Positions 1 to 8,650 of a DNA stretch of 64,000 bases are shown here, piece after piece; the first letter of the stretch is position 1; the number at the start of each line of letters is the position of its first letter. The notes beneath the pieces are model-generated. The model did no database searches. It was given only the letters and a program-made list of their open reading frames with translations, and was not told the origin of the DNA. Position numbers and translations under genes: made by a program. The stretch covers positions 186,001 through 250,000 of the forward strand of contig NZ_LOPY01000019.1 of assembly GCF_001469895.1 (NCBI RefSeq), given 5' to 3'. Source of the DNA: Pseudoalteromonas sp. XI10 (GTDB lineage: Bacteria > Pseudomonadota > Gammaproteobacteria > Enterobacterales > Alteromonadaceae).

Positions 1-776
1 GTCCATATGTGGGTGGTATTTTATTCTTTGGTACAGCAGGCACGTTAGCTGCAAACGCAGCAACTGCAGAATCTGTAAAAGTGCCTTACCTTATGCTTGC
101 AGCAGCACTACTGACTATTGCCGTGGTATTTGCCTTCTTTAAATTACCTGTGATTACAGAGCATACAGAAGAGCAAGACTGCAAAGCGAAAGGCCACAGC
201 CTAGCCGAAGCACCTCATTTAATGATGGGTGTTGTAGGTATCTTCTGTTATGTAGGTGCTGAGGTTTCAATTGGTAGCTTCTTAGTCAACTACTTTGGCG
301 AAGAACACATCGCTGGCCTTGAAGAGCATGCGGCTGCAAGCCTAATTGCTTATTACTGGGGCGGTGCAATGGTGGGTCGTTTCATTGGCTCTGCAGCACT
401 GCAAAAAATTGCGCCTTCAAAAGCGTTATTCTTTAATGCCATGATGGTTATTGTATTGCTGTTAGTGACTATTTTCACTGAAGGTGATGTGGCGCTTTAC
501 TCTGTACTTGCGATTGGTTTATTTAACTCAATCATGTTCCCGACTATTTTCTCTGTTGCTATTGAAGGTTTAGGCTCACTAACCAGTAAAGGTTCGGGTT
601 GGTTATGTTTAGCAATCGTTGGTGGTGCCTTAGTACCATTAGTACAAGGTGTAGTTGCTGATACAGTAAACATCCAACAAAGCTTCTTTGTACCAGTGAT
701 TTGTTATGCATTTATCGCTTGGTATGGCTTAAACGTTGTACGTTTAGCTGATAGCTGGAAAAAACGCATCGGCTAA
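1..776 (+). CDS. Sugar MFS transporter, FucP/GluP-like (5' truncated)
   Basis: C-terminal part of an inner-membrane major facilitator permease of the fucose/glucose/galactose:H+ symporter type. The reading frame is already open at the left edge (codons begin at base 3), so the true start lies outside the window. About eight hydrophobic segments are visible. Glycine-rich and charged patches such as YYWGGAMVGRFIGS and the C-terminal stretch LFNSIMFPTIFSVAIEGLG are typical of this family. A strong terminator follows directly, so this is the last gene of its unit. The family call rests on overall pattern; the exact sugar cannot be read from the sequence. Confidence 0.85.
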   Translation, partial: PYVGGILFFGTAGTLAANAATAESVKVPYLMLAAALLTIAVVFAFFKLPVITEHTEEQDCKAKGHSLAEAPHLMMGVVGIFCYVGAEVSIGSFLVNYFGEEHIAGLEEHAAASLIAYYWGGAMVGRFIGSAALQKIAPSKALFFNAMMVIVLLLVTIFTEGDVALYSVLAIGLFNSIMFPTIFSVAIEGLGSLTSKGSGWLCLAIVGGALVPLVQGVVADTVNIQQSFFVPVICYAFIAWYGLNVVRLADSWKKRIG

Positions 777-790
777 AAATAACAATTAAT

Positions 791-822
791 AAAAACCCCG
801 CACTGAGTTGCGGGGTTTTTTT
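791..822 (+). terminator. Rho-independent terminator after the sugar transporter
   Basis: A stem of AACCCCGCA pairs with TGCGGGGTT around a short CTGAGT loop and is followed by a run of seven T. It lies 15 bases after the stop codon of the transporter. Confidence 0.9.
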
Positions 823-1123
823 GTGCCATTTTTTTGCTATAGCGAACAAAACTAGATGACAGAATGATTTAATGAATACGTATTCAGGGACGGCTTAAGT
901 GATAATTTATAGGAACGTTCCAATTGGTTTTTGCTGCTTTTTTATCAATGCGACTTAAGAAGTGGAATTGGCTGCCGTTAACAAAGTAATTGATTTTCAA
1001 AGAAAGCGTACTTTAATAAAAGGAACGTTTTTCTAGTTTTAGCTTAATTTTATAAGACAAAGAGCTTTAAATTTGTTAAATATAAAGAGGCTAACAACGA
1101 AAAAAATAACAAACAGGTTTGTC
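823..1123. other. Intergenic region with a GGAACGTTCC palindrome
   Basis: About 300 bases without a gene. The perfect 10-bp palindrome GGAACGTTCC lies at 912-921, and its left part recurs as AGGAACGTTT at 1021-1030, 109 bases on and about 100 bases before the chemoreceptor start. This could be a pair of operator half-sites, but no regulator can be named. No convincing sigma-28 promoter was seen. Confidence 0.35.
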
Positions 1124-3013
1124 ATGCAAAGCACTCTTAAATTTACCACCAAGGTAACTGTGGCTGCATCACTGGTTTTAGTGATAGTGCTCGGTTTATT
1201 CACCATTAATAACTTCATCTCTATGCGCAGCCAAACGCAGGAGCAGCTTTCGCTCGTTCTTCAAGAGATTTCTCAGTCAGTGTCGCAAAACATAGCTAAC
1301 TGGTTAAATGCTAAGTTAGCGATTGTTTCGTCAGTTGCTGATACCTATCAACTTGGTGATAGCAAAGAGCTTACACTTACGCAGCTGAACACAGCCGACA
1401 AAGCGGGGAGTTTTAAGAATACCTATATCGGTATCACTGATGGCACCTTTGTATTAAACGACCAATCTGTTGTCTTACCGCCAGACTACGATGCAACAAC
1501 ACGTCCGTGGTACAAGCTTGTTGAAAACAAAACAAACACTGCCTTTACTGCCCCTTATATTGACGTAACCACCAATGAACTGACTATTTCAGCTGTAGCG
1601 CCTATGCAAGCAAATGGTGTATTTAGCGGGGTTGCAGGTGCCGACATCGACATGAAAACCATTACTAAAATCGTCAACGAAATTGACTTTTTAGGGTTTG
1701 GTTATGGCTTTTTACTAGATAGTGAAGGGCGCATTTTAAGCCACCCAGAAACTAAATTTAACGACAAAAACATGAGTGACTTATTCGGTAAAAGCTTGTC
1801 GTTACAATCTGAGTTTGTAGAAGTACAGGTAGGTGGTTTAGACAAATTGGTATCGTTTACCAAAATCAAAGGAATTCAAAACGTTGATTGGTATTTAGGT
1901 GTGGTGATCAACGAAGAAATTGCTTATTCATCTGTAGCCTCATTTAGAAATATGGCGGCTATTTACATGCTAATGGGTATAGTGGCGATTGTATTAATGA
2001 TGCAGTTTTTACTTCGCTATTTAATGCGTCCAATGCAACGCTTAAACGATGCAATTAAAGATATTGCGCAAGGTGAGGGCGATTTAACCCGCCGTCTTGA
2101 GGTTGAAAATAATGACGAGTTTGGCGAGCTAAGCCATTACTTTAATGCGTTCATCGAGAAAATTCATACATCAATCGAGCAAGTTAAAAATACCACCGTT
2201 GAGCTTGAGCGCTTAGTTGAGAGTTTAGTTAACCAAACTCAAGGCACGCTCGACATGTATGCTGACCAAACAAAACGTACTGATAATGTTGCAACTGCAA
2301 TCAATGAGTTGACATCGAGTGCGGTAGAAATCTCAAATAGTGCAAGTAATGCGTCAACGTTAGCAACCAGTGCTAACAGCCAATCATTACAAAGCCAATC
2401 TGCATTAGCTGACAACTTATCAGCTATTAATGCTTTATCTCGTAATATGGAGCAGGCGCAAAAAACCATTAATAGTTTAGATGCACACACTGTAAGCATT
2501 GGCCAAGTCCTTGAAGTGATCAAAGGTGTGAGTGAGCAAACTAACTTGCTAGCACTTAATGCAGCGATAGAGGCAGCACGTGCGGGTGAAGCGGGTCGTG
2601 GTTTTGCGGTTGTAGCCGACGAAGTACGTCAACTTGCGCACCGTACACAACAATCAACTCAAGAAATCGAAGACACCATTTCTCAGTTACAACAAGGCTC
2701 TGCGTCTGCCGTTGAAGTTATGACGGCCAGTATCCGCGACAGTGAAAAGAGTGTTGAGCAAGCTCATGTAGCAGGCGATAAAATGGCTGAGGTAACCCGT
2801 GCCATTGAGTCAATTGATGAGGTGAACCACAGTGTTGCCAATGCCACGACTGAGCAGAATCAAGTGATTCAAAGCCTAGACAGTGACATACACTCAATTA
2901 GTGAGCTTTCAAATCAAGGTCAAAGTAATCTTAATAACACCTTGAATGAGTGCACTAAATTGAAAGCCCAGTTCTATGAGCTAGAACAATTGGTACTTAA
3001 ATTTAAAGTTTAG
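1124..3013 (+). CDS. Methyl-accepting chemotaxis protein, amino-acid-type dCache sensor
   Basis: Transmembrane chemoreceptor of 629 residues feeding CheA/CheW. Order: TM1 about 8-30, periplasmic dCache domain, TM2 about 277-300, HAMP, then the signalling coiled coil with the conserved hairpin tip around residues 470-505 ([18 protein letters not shown]). The sensor carries Y122, R127, W129, Y130, Y145, D147 and D174, the residue pattern and spacing of the amino-acid-binding dCache subclass, so an amino acid ligand is likely (inference from family). An ATG at 1124 is preferred because the first membrane segment follows directly; a TTG at 1073 would add 17 basic residues. It ends 19 bases before a diguanylate cyclase gene. 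Confidence 0.93.
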   Translation: MQSTLKFTTKVTVAASLVLVIVLGLFTINNFISMRSQTQEQLSLVLQEISQSVSQNIANWLNAKLAIVSSVADTYQLGDSKELTLTQLNTADKAGSFKNTYIGITDGTFVLNDQSVVLPPDYDATTRPWYKLVENKTNTAFTAPYIDVTTNELTISAVAPMQANGVFSGVAGADIDMKTITKIVNEIDFLGFGYGFLLDSEGRILSHPETKFNDKNMSDLFGKSLSLQSEFVEVQVGGLDKLVSFTKIKGIQNVDWYLGVVINEEIAYSSVASFRNMAAIYMLMGIVAIVLMMQFLLRYLMRPMQRLNDAIKDIAQGEGDLTRRLEVENNDEFGELSHYFNAFIEKIHTSIEQVKNTTVELERLVESLVNQTQGTLDMYADQTKRTDNVATAINELTSSAVEISNSASNASTLATSANSQSLQSQSALADNLSAINALSRNMEQAQKTINSLDAHTVSIGQVLEVIKGVSEQTNLLALNAAIEAARAGEAGRGFAVVADEVRQLAHRTQQSTQEIEDTISQLQQGSASAVEVMTASIRDSEKSVEQAHVAGDKMAEVTRAIESIDEVNHSVANATTEQNQVIQSLDSDIHSISELSNQGQSNLNNTLNECTKLKAQFYELEQLVLKFKV

Positions 3014-3032
3014 TTGTTAAGAGACTGCTATT

Positions 3033-4112
3033 TTGGATCAAAATTGGCTTAATGCCATTACGTTAAACAGTGTCGACACGGCGGATAAACAGCGCCGTGC
3101 CTTCACGTTATTTACCATGGCTTTTTTTGCCATCGTATTAATCACTTCGTTAGTGTTATCTAACTATCAAATTTACGCCTTACCGCTCACTATTATGCTA
3201 GTGGTGAGCGATATAACTATTGTACTGTGCATGCTCTATTACTTTCGTACCGGCGCGTTGGTGTCTATTAGTTGCATTATTTTATCGATTATCTTGCTGC
3301 TCTGTGTGGCTTTGGTGTACACCGGCGGCAAAGAAAACACCGCTTTATATTGGCTTATGTTTTACCCCATTGTGGCTTATGTCACCTTAGGGTTAAAAGT
3401 AGGCAGTGTGTTGGTTGGGATTATGTATGCTAGTGCAGTTGCACTGCTGTTTAGCCCCAACTTTGGCCAAGCGCATTACGGGCAAGTTGAAACTTCACGC
3501 TTTTTAGCCTCTTTCACTATGGTGATTTTGTTTTCTGGGATCAGTGAATACTTTAGACAAAAAAGCCATCAAAAAATTGCTGACATTACCTTAATAGAAA
3601 AACGCGATGCATTAACAGACCCACTAACAGGGCTTGCCAATCGTCGTTACATTTATGAGCATATTCAGCCGCGCCTTGAAGCTGAAGCGGCTAATTACTT
3701 ACCTATGTCGGTATTATTGATTGATTTAGATAACTTTAAATCACTAAATGATACTTATGGTCATGACTTTGGTGATCAGGCATTAATAGCCTTTACCTCT
3801 ATGCTGCACGATAAATTACGTGGCACAGATATAAAAGCCCGTTATGGCGGCGAAGAGTTTATTATTTTGCTGCCAAAAGCGGGGCTTAACATTGCCCATG
3901 CCGTGGCTGAAAAGCTGCGTAGTTATGTTGCCGAAAAACAGATCCCTTATGATGTGGGGCAGTCTGTGACTATTACGTGCAGCATTGGTATTGCAAGCCT
4001 CGAACGAGGCAGTCAATTTAGTAAAGCGATTAAACAAGCAGACGACAACCTCTATAAAGCCAAAGCAAAAGGGCGTAATGTAGTGGTATCTGATTTAACC
4101 GAGATAAGCTAA
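3033..4112 (+). CDS. Membrane-bound diguanylate cyclase (GGDEF)
   Basis: Predicted to make cyclic di-GMP from two GTP at the inner membrane. The N-terminal half (about 25-175) has roughly six hydrophobic helices and no recognised sensor fold. The C-terminal half is a GGDEF domain with an intact GGEEF active site at 272-276. An RxxD product-inhibition site (R263-D266) lies five residues before it, so the enzyme looks active and feedback-controlled. The start is TTG, supported by an AAGAGA ribosome site 8 bases upstream; the first in-frame ATG would remove the first membrane helix. Its stop codon directly abuts the next ATG, so it is probably translated with the DsbA-fold gene. Confidence 0.92.
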   Translation: MDQNWLNAITLNSVDTADKQRRAFTLFTMAFFAIVLITSLVLSNYQIYALPLTIMLVVSDITIVLCMLYYFRTGALVSISCIILSIILLLCVALVYTGGKENTALYWLMFYPIVAYVTLGLKVGSVLVGIMYASAVALLFSPNFGQAHYGQVETSRFLASFTMVILFSGISEYFRQKSHQKIADITLIEKRDALTDPLTGLANRRYIYEHIQPRLEAEAANYLPMSVLLIDLDNFKSLNDTYGHDFGDQALIAFTSMLHDKLRGTDIKARYGGEEFIILLPKAGLNIAHAVAEKLRSYVAEKQIPYDVGQSVTITCSIGIASLERGSQFSKAIKQADDNLYKAKAKGRNVVVSDLTEIS

Positions 4113-4718
4113 ATGGCAAAGCTAATTTATGTATACGACCCGATGTGTAGTTGGTGTTGGGGCTACAGAGAAACCTGGTTAAAACTCCAAGCTGCCCTTG
4201 GCGATAAACTGGCTATTGAATATAAAGTGGGTGGCCTTGCGTCTGATTCAGATGAGCCAATGCCTAAAGAGATGCAGCAGTTTTTACAGCAAACATGGCA
4301 ACGTATTGAACAGCAGCTTGGCACGCCATTTAATCATGAATTTTGGCATACCGCGAAACCGCGTCGCTCTACTTACCCTGCATGCCGTGCTGTGCTTCTT
4401 GCAAGGCAGCACAATAAAGAATGTGAAATGCTACACGCCATTCAAAAAGCCTACTACTTAGATGCACAAAATCCATCTGACATCAGCACTCTTGCAAGCC
4501 TTGCTGAGCAAATAGGGTTAGAAAAAAACGCATTCATTAACGAAATTGAAAGTGAAAAAATAAATTCGTTACTTTTGGCCGAAATAAACCAAGCCAGAAG
4601 CTTACCAATCCAAGGCTTTCCGTCTTTAGTCCTTGAAAATAAAGGCCTCTACGCTGCTATCCCTGTTAATTATCAAGACTGGCAAAGCACTTATCAGCAA
4701 ATCCTATCCCATATTTAG
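4113..4718 (+). CDS. DsbA-family thioredoxin-fold protein
   Basis: A 201-residue protein with a thioredoxin-like fold of the DsbA/FrnE group. It opens with a beta strand and the redox-type motif C12-S-W-C15 in DPMCSWCWGYR. A helical insertion follows, and the expected cis-proline loop is near the end (QGFPSLV). No signal peptide is seen, so it should act in the cytoplasm, unlike DsbA itself. The ATG starts at the base after the stop of the cyclase gene, which implies coupled translation. The substrate is unknown; a role in disulphide or glutathione chemistry is inference from the fold. Confidence 0.85.
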   Translation: MAKLIYVYDPMCSWCWGYRETWLKLQAALGDKLAIEYKVGGLASDSDEPMPKEMQQFLQQTWQRIEQQLGTPFNHEFWHTAKPRRSTYPACRAVLLARQHNKECEMLHAIQKAYYLDAQNPSDISTLASLAEQIGLEKNAFINEIESEKINSLLLAEINQARSLPIQGFPSLVLENKGLYAAIPVNYQDWQSTYQQILSHI

Positions 4719-4776
4719 TTCCCGAAACCCTGCAACTTTTGCCTTATCTTTGCGCAATATAAACTAATTGTTACAG

Positions 4777-4816
4777 CTGTCATATTTTTGTATTTTTTGC
4801 GCAACATGCTTGTCAT
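4777..4816 (+). promoter_or_regulatory. Paired YTGTCAT motifs upstream of the TonB2-type operon (candidate Pho box)
   Basis: CTGTCAT at 4777-4783 and TTGTCAT at 4810-4816 are 33 bp apart (three times 11 bp). A weaker TTGTATT lies at the 11-bp phase position 4788. PhoB binds direct repeats of CTGTCAT with 11-bp periodicity. The same pair with the same 33-bp spacing occurs before the lipoprotein gene at 10249. The motif is seen; PhoB binding is inferred. Confidence 0.4.
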
Positions 4817-4894
4817 TTTTCATCGTTATCCTTTCGCACAATAAAACAACCCAACTAGCAAATTAAGCTAACTTAACGAGTAAAGGTGTATGCG

Positions 4895-5647
4895 ATGAAA
4901 GGCGTTAAACCACTGATTTTAGCAGGTATTGTAGCGGCATCTGCAGCAGTACATGCAAACGATCTAGATAAAGTAATTGATAAAAGCAGCGAGATAAACA
5001 AATCTGCAGCGCAATCACAAACTAAAATCGACAAGATTGCAGATTCAATGCAAGGTCGTTTACAACAATTTAAAGCCCTTAATAAAGAAATTGACGGCTT
5101 AACTGTTTATAACGCGCAACTTACTAAGCAATTAAATAACCAAATTGCAGAAATGGACGCGTTAAACGAGTCAATGGATCAGGTATCAGTTATTGAGCGT
5201 CAAATTACGCCGTTAATGATGCGCATGATCACAGGTCTTGAGCAATTCGTTGCACTAGACGTGCCTTTCTTAACTGAAGAACGTAGTAAGCGTATTGCAT
5301 CATTAAAAGAAATGATGGACCGCGCAGACATCACTTCAAGTGAAAAATTCCGCCGCTTACTTGAAGCTTACCAAGTAGAAGTTGATTACGGTCGTACTAT
5401 CGAAGCGTACACATCATTACTGAATGTAGATGGCCAAGAGCGCGAAGTGGATTTCTTACGCATCGGTCGTTTAGAACTTATTTATTTAACACGCGACGGC
5501 AAAAAAGCAGGTAGCTGGGATAAAGAAACAAAATCGTTTGTTGAATTACCAGATTCTGCAATCAGCCAAATCAATAAAGGTTTACGCATTGCTCGTAAGC
5601 AACTTGCCCCAGATATGTTAACACTGCCAGTCCACGCTGCTGAATAA
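4895..5647 (+). CDS. DUF3450 periplasmic coiled-coil protein of the TonB2 operon
   Basis: A 250-residue protein with a signal peptide (about 1-22, ending near AVHA) and a long heptad-rich region about 25-125. A compact C-terminal domain containing GRLELIYLTRDGKKAGSWD follows; this is the DUF3450 pattern. Family members are usually the first gene of TtpC-ExbB-ExbD-TonB clusters, as here, so it is presumably a periplasmic partner of that motor. Its exact job is not established. ATG at 4895 is chosen because AAAGG sits 8 bases upstream; a GTG nine bases earlier overlaps that site. An 11-bp gap separates it from ttpC. Confidence 0.88.
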   Translation: MKGVKPLILAGIVAASAAVHANDLDKVIDKSSEINKSAAQSQTKIDKIADSMQGRLQQFKALNKEIDGLTVYNAQLTKQLNNQIAEMDALNESMDQVSVIERQITPLMMRMITGLEQFVALDVPFLTEERSKRIASLKEMMDRADITSSEKFRRLLEAYQVEVDYGRTIEAYTSLLNVDGQEREVDFLRIGRLELIYLTRDGKKAGSWDKETKSFVELPDSAISQINKGLRIARKQLAPDMLTLPVHAAE

Positions 5648-5657
5648 GAGGTTTGAG

Positions 5658-7025
5658 ATGAAATTATTGACTAAAATGACAAAAATGGCCGTGTTTGCAG
5701 CTGGCCTTGGTTTTGCTGGTAGCAGCCTAGCGGCTGAGCCAATGGATTTAGACTCATTACTAAAAACATTAGAGCAAGGAAAAGCACAGCAAAGCGCCGA
5801 AAATAAACAACGTGAACAAGAGTTCATGGCACGTCAAAACGAACAAGTACAAATGCTTAAAGATACACAAGCAAAACGTACTGCAATGCTTAACGAGTCT
5901 GAGCGTTTAGAAACTCAGTTTGAAGAAAACGAAGTAAAGCTAGCTAACTTAACAGATACACTTTCTAACCGCATGGGTTCACTTAAAGAGCTATTCGGTG
6001 TGTTACAACAAGTAGCGGGTGATTCAAGCAATAAATTCATGACGTCAGTTGTTTCTGCAGAGCTTCCTGGTCGTAGTAACTTCATGGATGAGCTAGCACA
6101 AAAAATGGGTTCAACGTCAAAGCTTGCTTCTATCGATGATATAGAAAAAGTATGGTTTGAATTACAACGCGAAATGACTGAGCAAGGTAAAGTATCTCGC
6201 TTTACAACAGATGTAATCGTTGAAGGTGGCAGCAAAGCACAAAAAGAAGTGGTGCGTGTTGGTGCATTTAACTTAATCGCAGACGGTAAATACCTTGAGT
6301 ACACACCGGCTACAAATACAATCAGCCAGCTTACACGTCAGCCTAGCAGCCGCTTCACAGCAACTGCAGCTGATTTACAACAAGCAAACTCAGGTGTTGT
6401 ACCGTTCGCACTTGACCCTACAGGCGGTTCAATCTTAGGTCTTTTAGTACAAGCACCAGATACTGAAGAGCAAGTTCACCAAGGTGGTACGGTTGGTTAC
6501 ATCATCTTAGGTGTTGGTTTAATCGCTTTACTAATCGCACTTGAGCGTTTTGTATCTCTAATGATTATGGGTAGCAAAATCCGTCGTCAGCTTAAAGATA
6601 CTGTGGCACGTGATGACAACCCACTTGGTCGTGTAATGAAAGTGAAAGACCAGTACCCAGATGTAGCGTACGACACGCTTGAGCTTAAACTAAGCGAAGC
6701 TATCATTCGTGAAATGCCAAAAATTACTCGTAACCTGACGCTAATTAAGATTATCTCTGTGGTAGCACCACTACTTGGTCTACTAGGTACGGTAACCGGT
6801 ATGATTAACACATTCCAAGCGATTACCTTGTTCGGTACAGGTGACCCTAAACTAATGGCGGGTGGTATTTCTCAGGCACTTGTAACAACGGTACTTGGTC
6901 TGGTTGTGGCTATCCCAACAGTATTCTTATACACACTTCTTAACACGCGTTCTAAAAACATGCTGTTGATTTTACAAGAGCAAAGCGCAGGTATCATCGC
7001 AGAGCGAAGCGAGAAAGGAGCATAA
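5658..7025 (+). CDS. ttpC: TonB2-system accessory protein TtpC (MotA/TolQ/ExbB family)
   Basis: A 455-residue inner-membrane protein, matching the usual length of TtpC in Vibrio TonB2 systems, where it is needed for TonB2 energy transduction. Signal peptide about 1-26 (ending SLAA), then a periplasmic coiled coil rich in Gln and Glu (about 30-110). Next come a periplasmic domain, a membrane helix at about 275-300, and a C-terminal MotA/TolQ/ExbB proton-channel domain (about 340-450) with the LLGLLGTVTGMINTF helix. It sits between the DUF3450 gene and exbB with gaps of 10 and 3 bases. Confidence 0.93.
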   Translation: MKLLTKMTKMAVFAAGLGFAGSSLAAEPMDLDSLLKTLEQGKAQQSAENKQREQEFMARQNEQVQMLKDTQAKRTAMLNESERLETQFEENEVKLANLTDTLSNRMGSLKELFGVLQQVAGDSSNKFMTSVVSAELPGRSNFMDELAQKMGSTSKLASIDDIEKVWFELQREMTEQGKVSRFTTDVIVEGGSKAQKEVVRVGAFNLIADGKYLEYTPATNTISQLTRQPSSRFTATAADLQQANSGVVPFALDPTGGSILGLLVQAPDTEEQVHQGGTVGYIILGVGLIALLIALERFVSLMIMGSKIRRQLKDTVARDDNPLGRVMKVKDQYPDVAYDTLELKLSEAIIREMPKITRNLTLIKIISVVAPLLGLLGTVTGMINTFQAITLFGTGDPKLMAGGISQALVTTVLGLVVAIPTVFLYTLLNTRSKNMLLILQEQSAGIIAERSEKGA

Positions 7026-7028
7026 ATC

Positions 7029-7556
7029 ATGGTGCTATTGATTGATGCAATCAATGCTCTACGTGATTTCCTCGACACAGGTGGCCAAGTTCTCTTGGTC
7101 ATCGGGGTCCTCATCTTCGCTATGTGGTTATTGATACTTGAGCGCTTTATGTACTTCTTTGGTGGCTTTAAACGCTACAAGAAAGACGTAAAAAGCACTT
7201 GGAGCAATAGAGCAGAGCGTAACAGCTGGAACGCAGAGCAAATTCGCCAAGCGATGATTTCACGCGCTGGCATGCAACTAAATAATAACCTTGCGCTAAT
7301 CAACGTAATGGTTGCGTTATGTCCACTTTTAGGTCTGTTAGGTACCGTAACCGGCATGATCGAAGTATTTGATGTAATGGCAATCACAGGCACAGGCAGT
7401 GCACGTTCGATGGCATCAGGGGTGTCTAAAGCCACTATCCCAACAATGGCCGGTATGGTGGGTGCACTTTCAGGGGTTTTCGCATCAACGTTTTTACAAC
7501 GTCGTGCAAAACGCGAAGTGCAATTACTTGAAGACAACATGGTCTTAGACCACTAA
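7029..7556 (+). CDS. exbB: ExbB-type proton-channel subunit
   Basis: A 175-residue inner-membrane MotA/TolQ/ExbB protein. Membrane helices are at about 18-38, 95-120 (CPLLGLLGTVTGMIEVF) and 135-160. With ExbD it converts proton-motive force into movement of TonB. The short form (about 175 residues) without a long N-terminal periplasmic tail is typical of ExbB2 proteins. The gene starts 3 bases after ttpC and is followed by exbD after a 45-base gap, all in one orientation, so co-transcription is likely. Confidence 0.93.
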   Translation: MVLLIDAINALRDFLDTGGQVLLVIGVLIFAMWLLILERFMYFFGGFKRYKKDVKSTWSNRAERNSWNAEQIRQAMISRAGMQLNNNLALINVMVALCPLLGLLGTVTGMIEVFDVMAITGTGSARSMASGVSKATIPTMAGMVGALSGVFASTFLQRRAKREVQLLEDNMVLDH

Positions 7557-7601
7557 ACGAATTTTAGGGTGATGTAATCATCACCCACTAGGAGACTAAC
7601 A

Positions 7602-8015
7602 ATGAGAGCGCCACTAGGTAACTTATTTCAAGAAGACGACGCTGAAGAAATCAACATGACGCCAATGCTAGACGTTGTTTTCATCATGCTTATCTTCTTT
7701 ATCGTAACAGCATCATTCGTAAAAGAAGCCGGTATTGATGTAAACCGCCCGGAAGCGGCAACGGCAGTGAAAAAAGAGCGTGCCAACATCTTAGTTGCTA
7801 TTTCTGACAAAGGTGAAATTTGGATCAACAAACGCCAAGTAGATGTTCGTGCAGTACAAGCAAATATCGAGCGCTTAAAAGCTGAAAACCCACAAGGTAG
7901 CGTGGTTATTCAAGCTGATAAGAAAGCCACAACCGATGTACTTATTAAAGTAATGGATGCATCGCGTGCTGCAGGCGCATTTGATGTGTCGATTGCTGCG
8001 CAAGAAGCATCATAA
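7602..8015 (+). CDS. exbD: ExbD-type biopolymer transport subunit
   Basis: A 137-residue protein with one membrane helix near the N terminus containing the proton-carrying aspartate (PMLDVVFIMLIFFIV). A periplasmic domain ends in QADKKATTDVLIKVMDASRAAG, the usual ExbD/TolR pattern. It forms the ion channel with the ExbB protein encoded just upstream. A GGAGAC ribosome site precedes the ATG. It is separated from tonB by 12 bases. Confidence 0.94.
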   Translation: MRAPLGNLFQEDDAEEINMTPMLDVVFIMLIFFIVTASFVKEAGIDVNRPEAATAVKKERANILVAISDKGEIWINKRQVDVRAVQANIERLKAENPQGSVVIQADKKATTDVLIKVMDASRAAGAFDVSIAAQEAS

Positions 8016-8027
8016 GGAATGTGAGCG

Positions 8028-8633
8028 ATGCGTTATATAGTTGCATTAATCATCGCTGGTATCGTGACTGTCATGCTGTTTTTAGGCATGCAGGCACTGA
8101 TCACCGGTGGTGAAGGGGCCATGTCTGAGCCCGTAAAAGGAAACGTACTTGATTTTGTTCGTCTGAAAAAAGAAGAGACAGTGCAAAAGAAAGAACGTAA
8201 ACCGCAAAAGCCACCAACGCCAAAAGAGCCACCTCCGCCAATGGAATCACCGCAAATGCAAAACAGTGATCCTAACGCGAGCAATGCCAATTTTGACTTT
8301 GGTGCCAGTGTTGAAGCCGACGTTAACTTAGCTGGCGGCTTAGCCCTTGAATCAAGCGACGGTGAATACTTACCGATTGTAAAAGTAGCGCCTGTTTATC
8401 CGCGCCGAGCTTTATCGCGTGGGATCGAAGGCTATGTGATTGTTGAGTTTACAGTAACCAAGCAAGGCACAGTACGTGACCCGAAAGTTATTAAAGCTGA
8501 ACCAGAGTCACTGTTTGACCGCGCTGCGATGGATGCAGCACTTAAATTTAAATATAAACCGCGCGTTGTTAACGGTGAAGCTGTTGAAGTAGCGGGCGTA
8601 CAGAACAAAATTTCTTTCCAAATTAACGGTTAG
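8028..8633 (+). CDS. tonB: TonB2-type energy transducer
   Basis: A 201-residue TonB. One N-terminal membrane anchor (about 5-25) is followed by a proline/lysine-rich spacer (about 55-85, many KPP and EPPPP units). The C-terminal TonB domain (about 115-200) has the YP box (APVYPRRALSRGIEGYV) and the ASN-type end EVAGVQNKISFQI. It spans the periplasm and opens TonB-dependent receptors. Size and neighbours match TonB2 of Vibrio. The likely client is the receptor encoded at 14415, though other receptors may also be served. Confidence 0.94.
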   Translation: MRYIVALIIAGIVTVMLFLGMQALITGGEGAMSEPVKGNVLDFVRLKKEETVQKKERKPQKPPTPKEPPPPMESPQMQNSDPNASNANFDFGASVEADVNLAGGLALESSDGEYLPIVKVAPVYPRRALSRGIEGYVIVEFTVTKQGTVRDPKVIKAEPESLFDRAAMDAALKFKYKPRVVNGEAVEVAGVQNKISFQING

Positions 8634-8650
8634 AAAAGAGGAATGCGATT

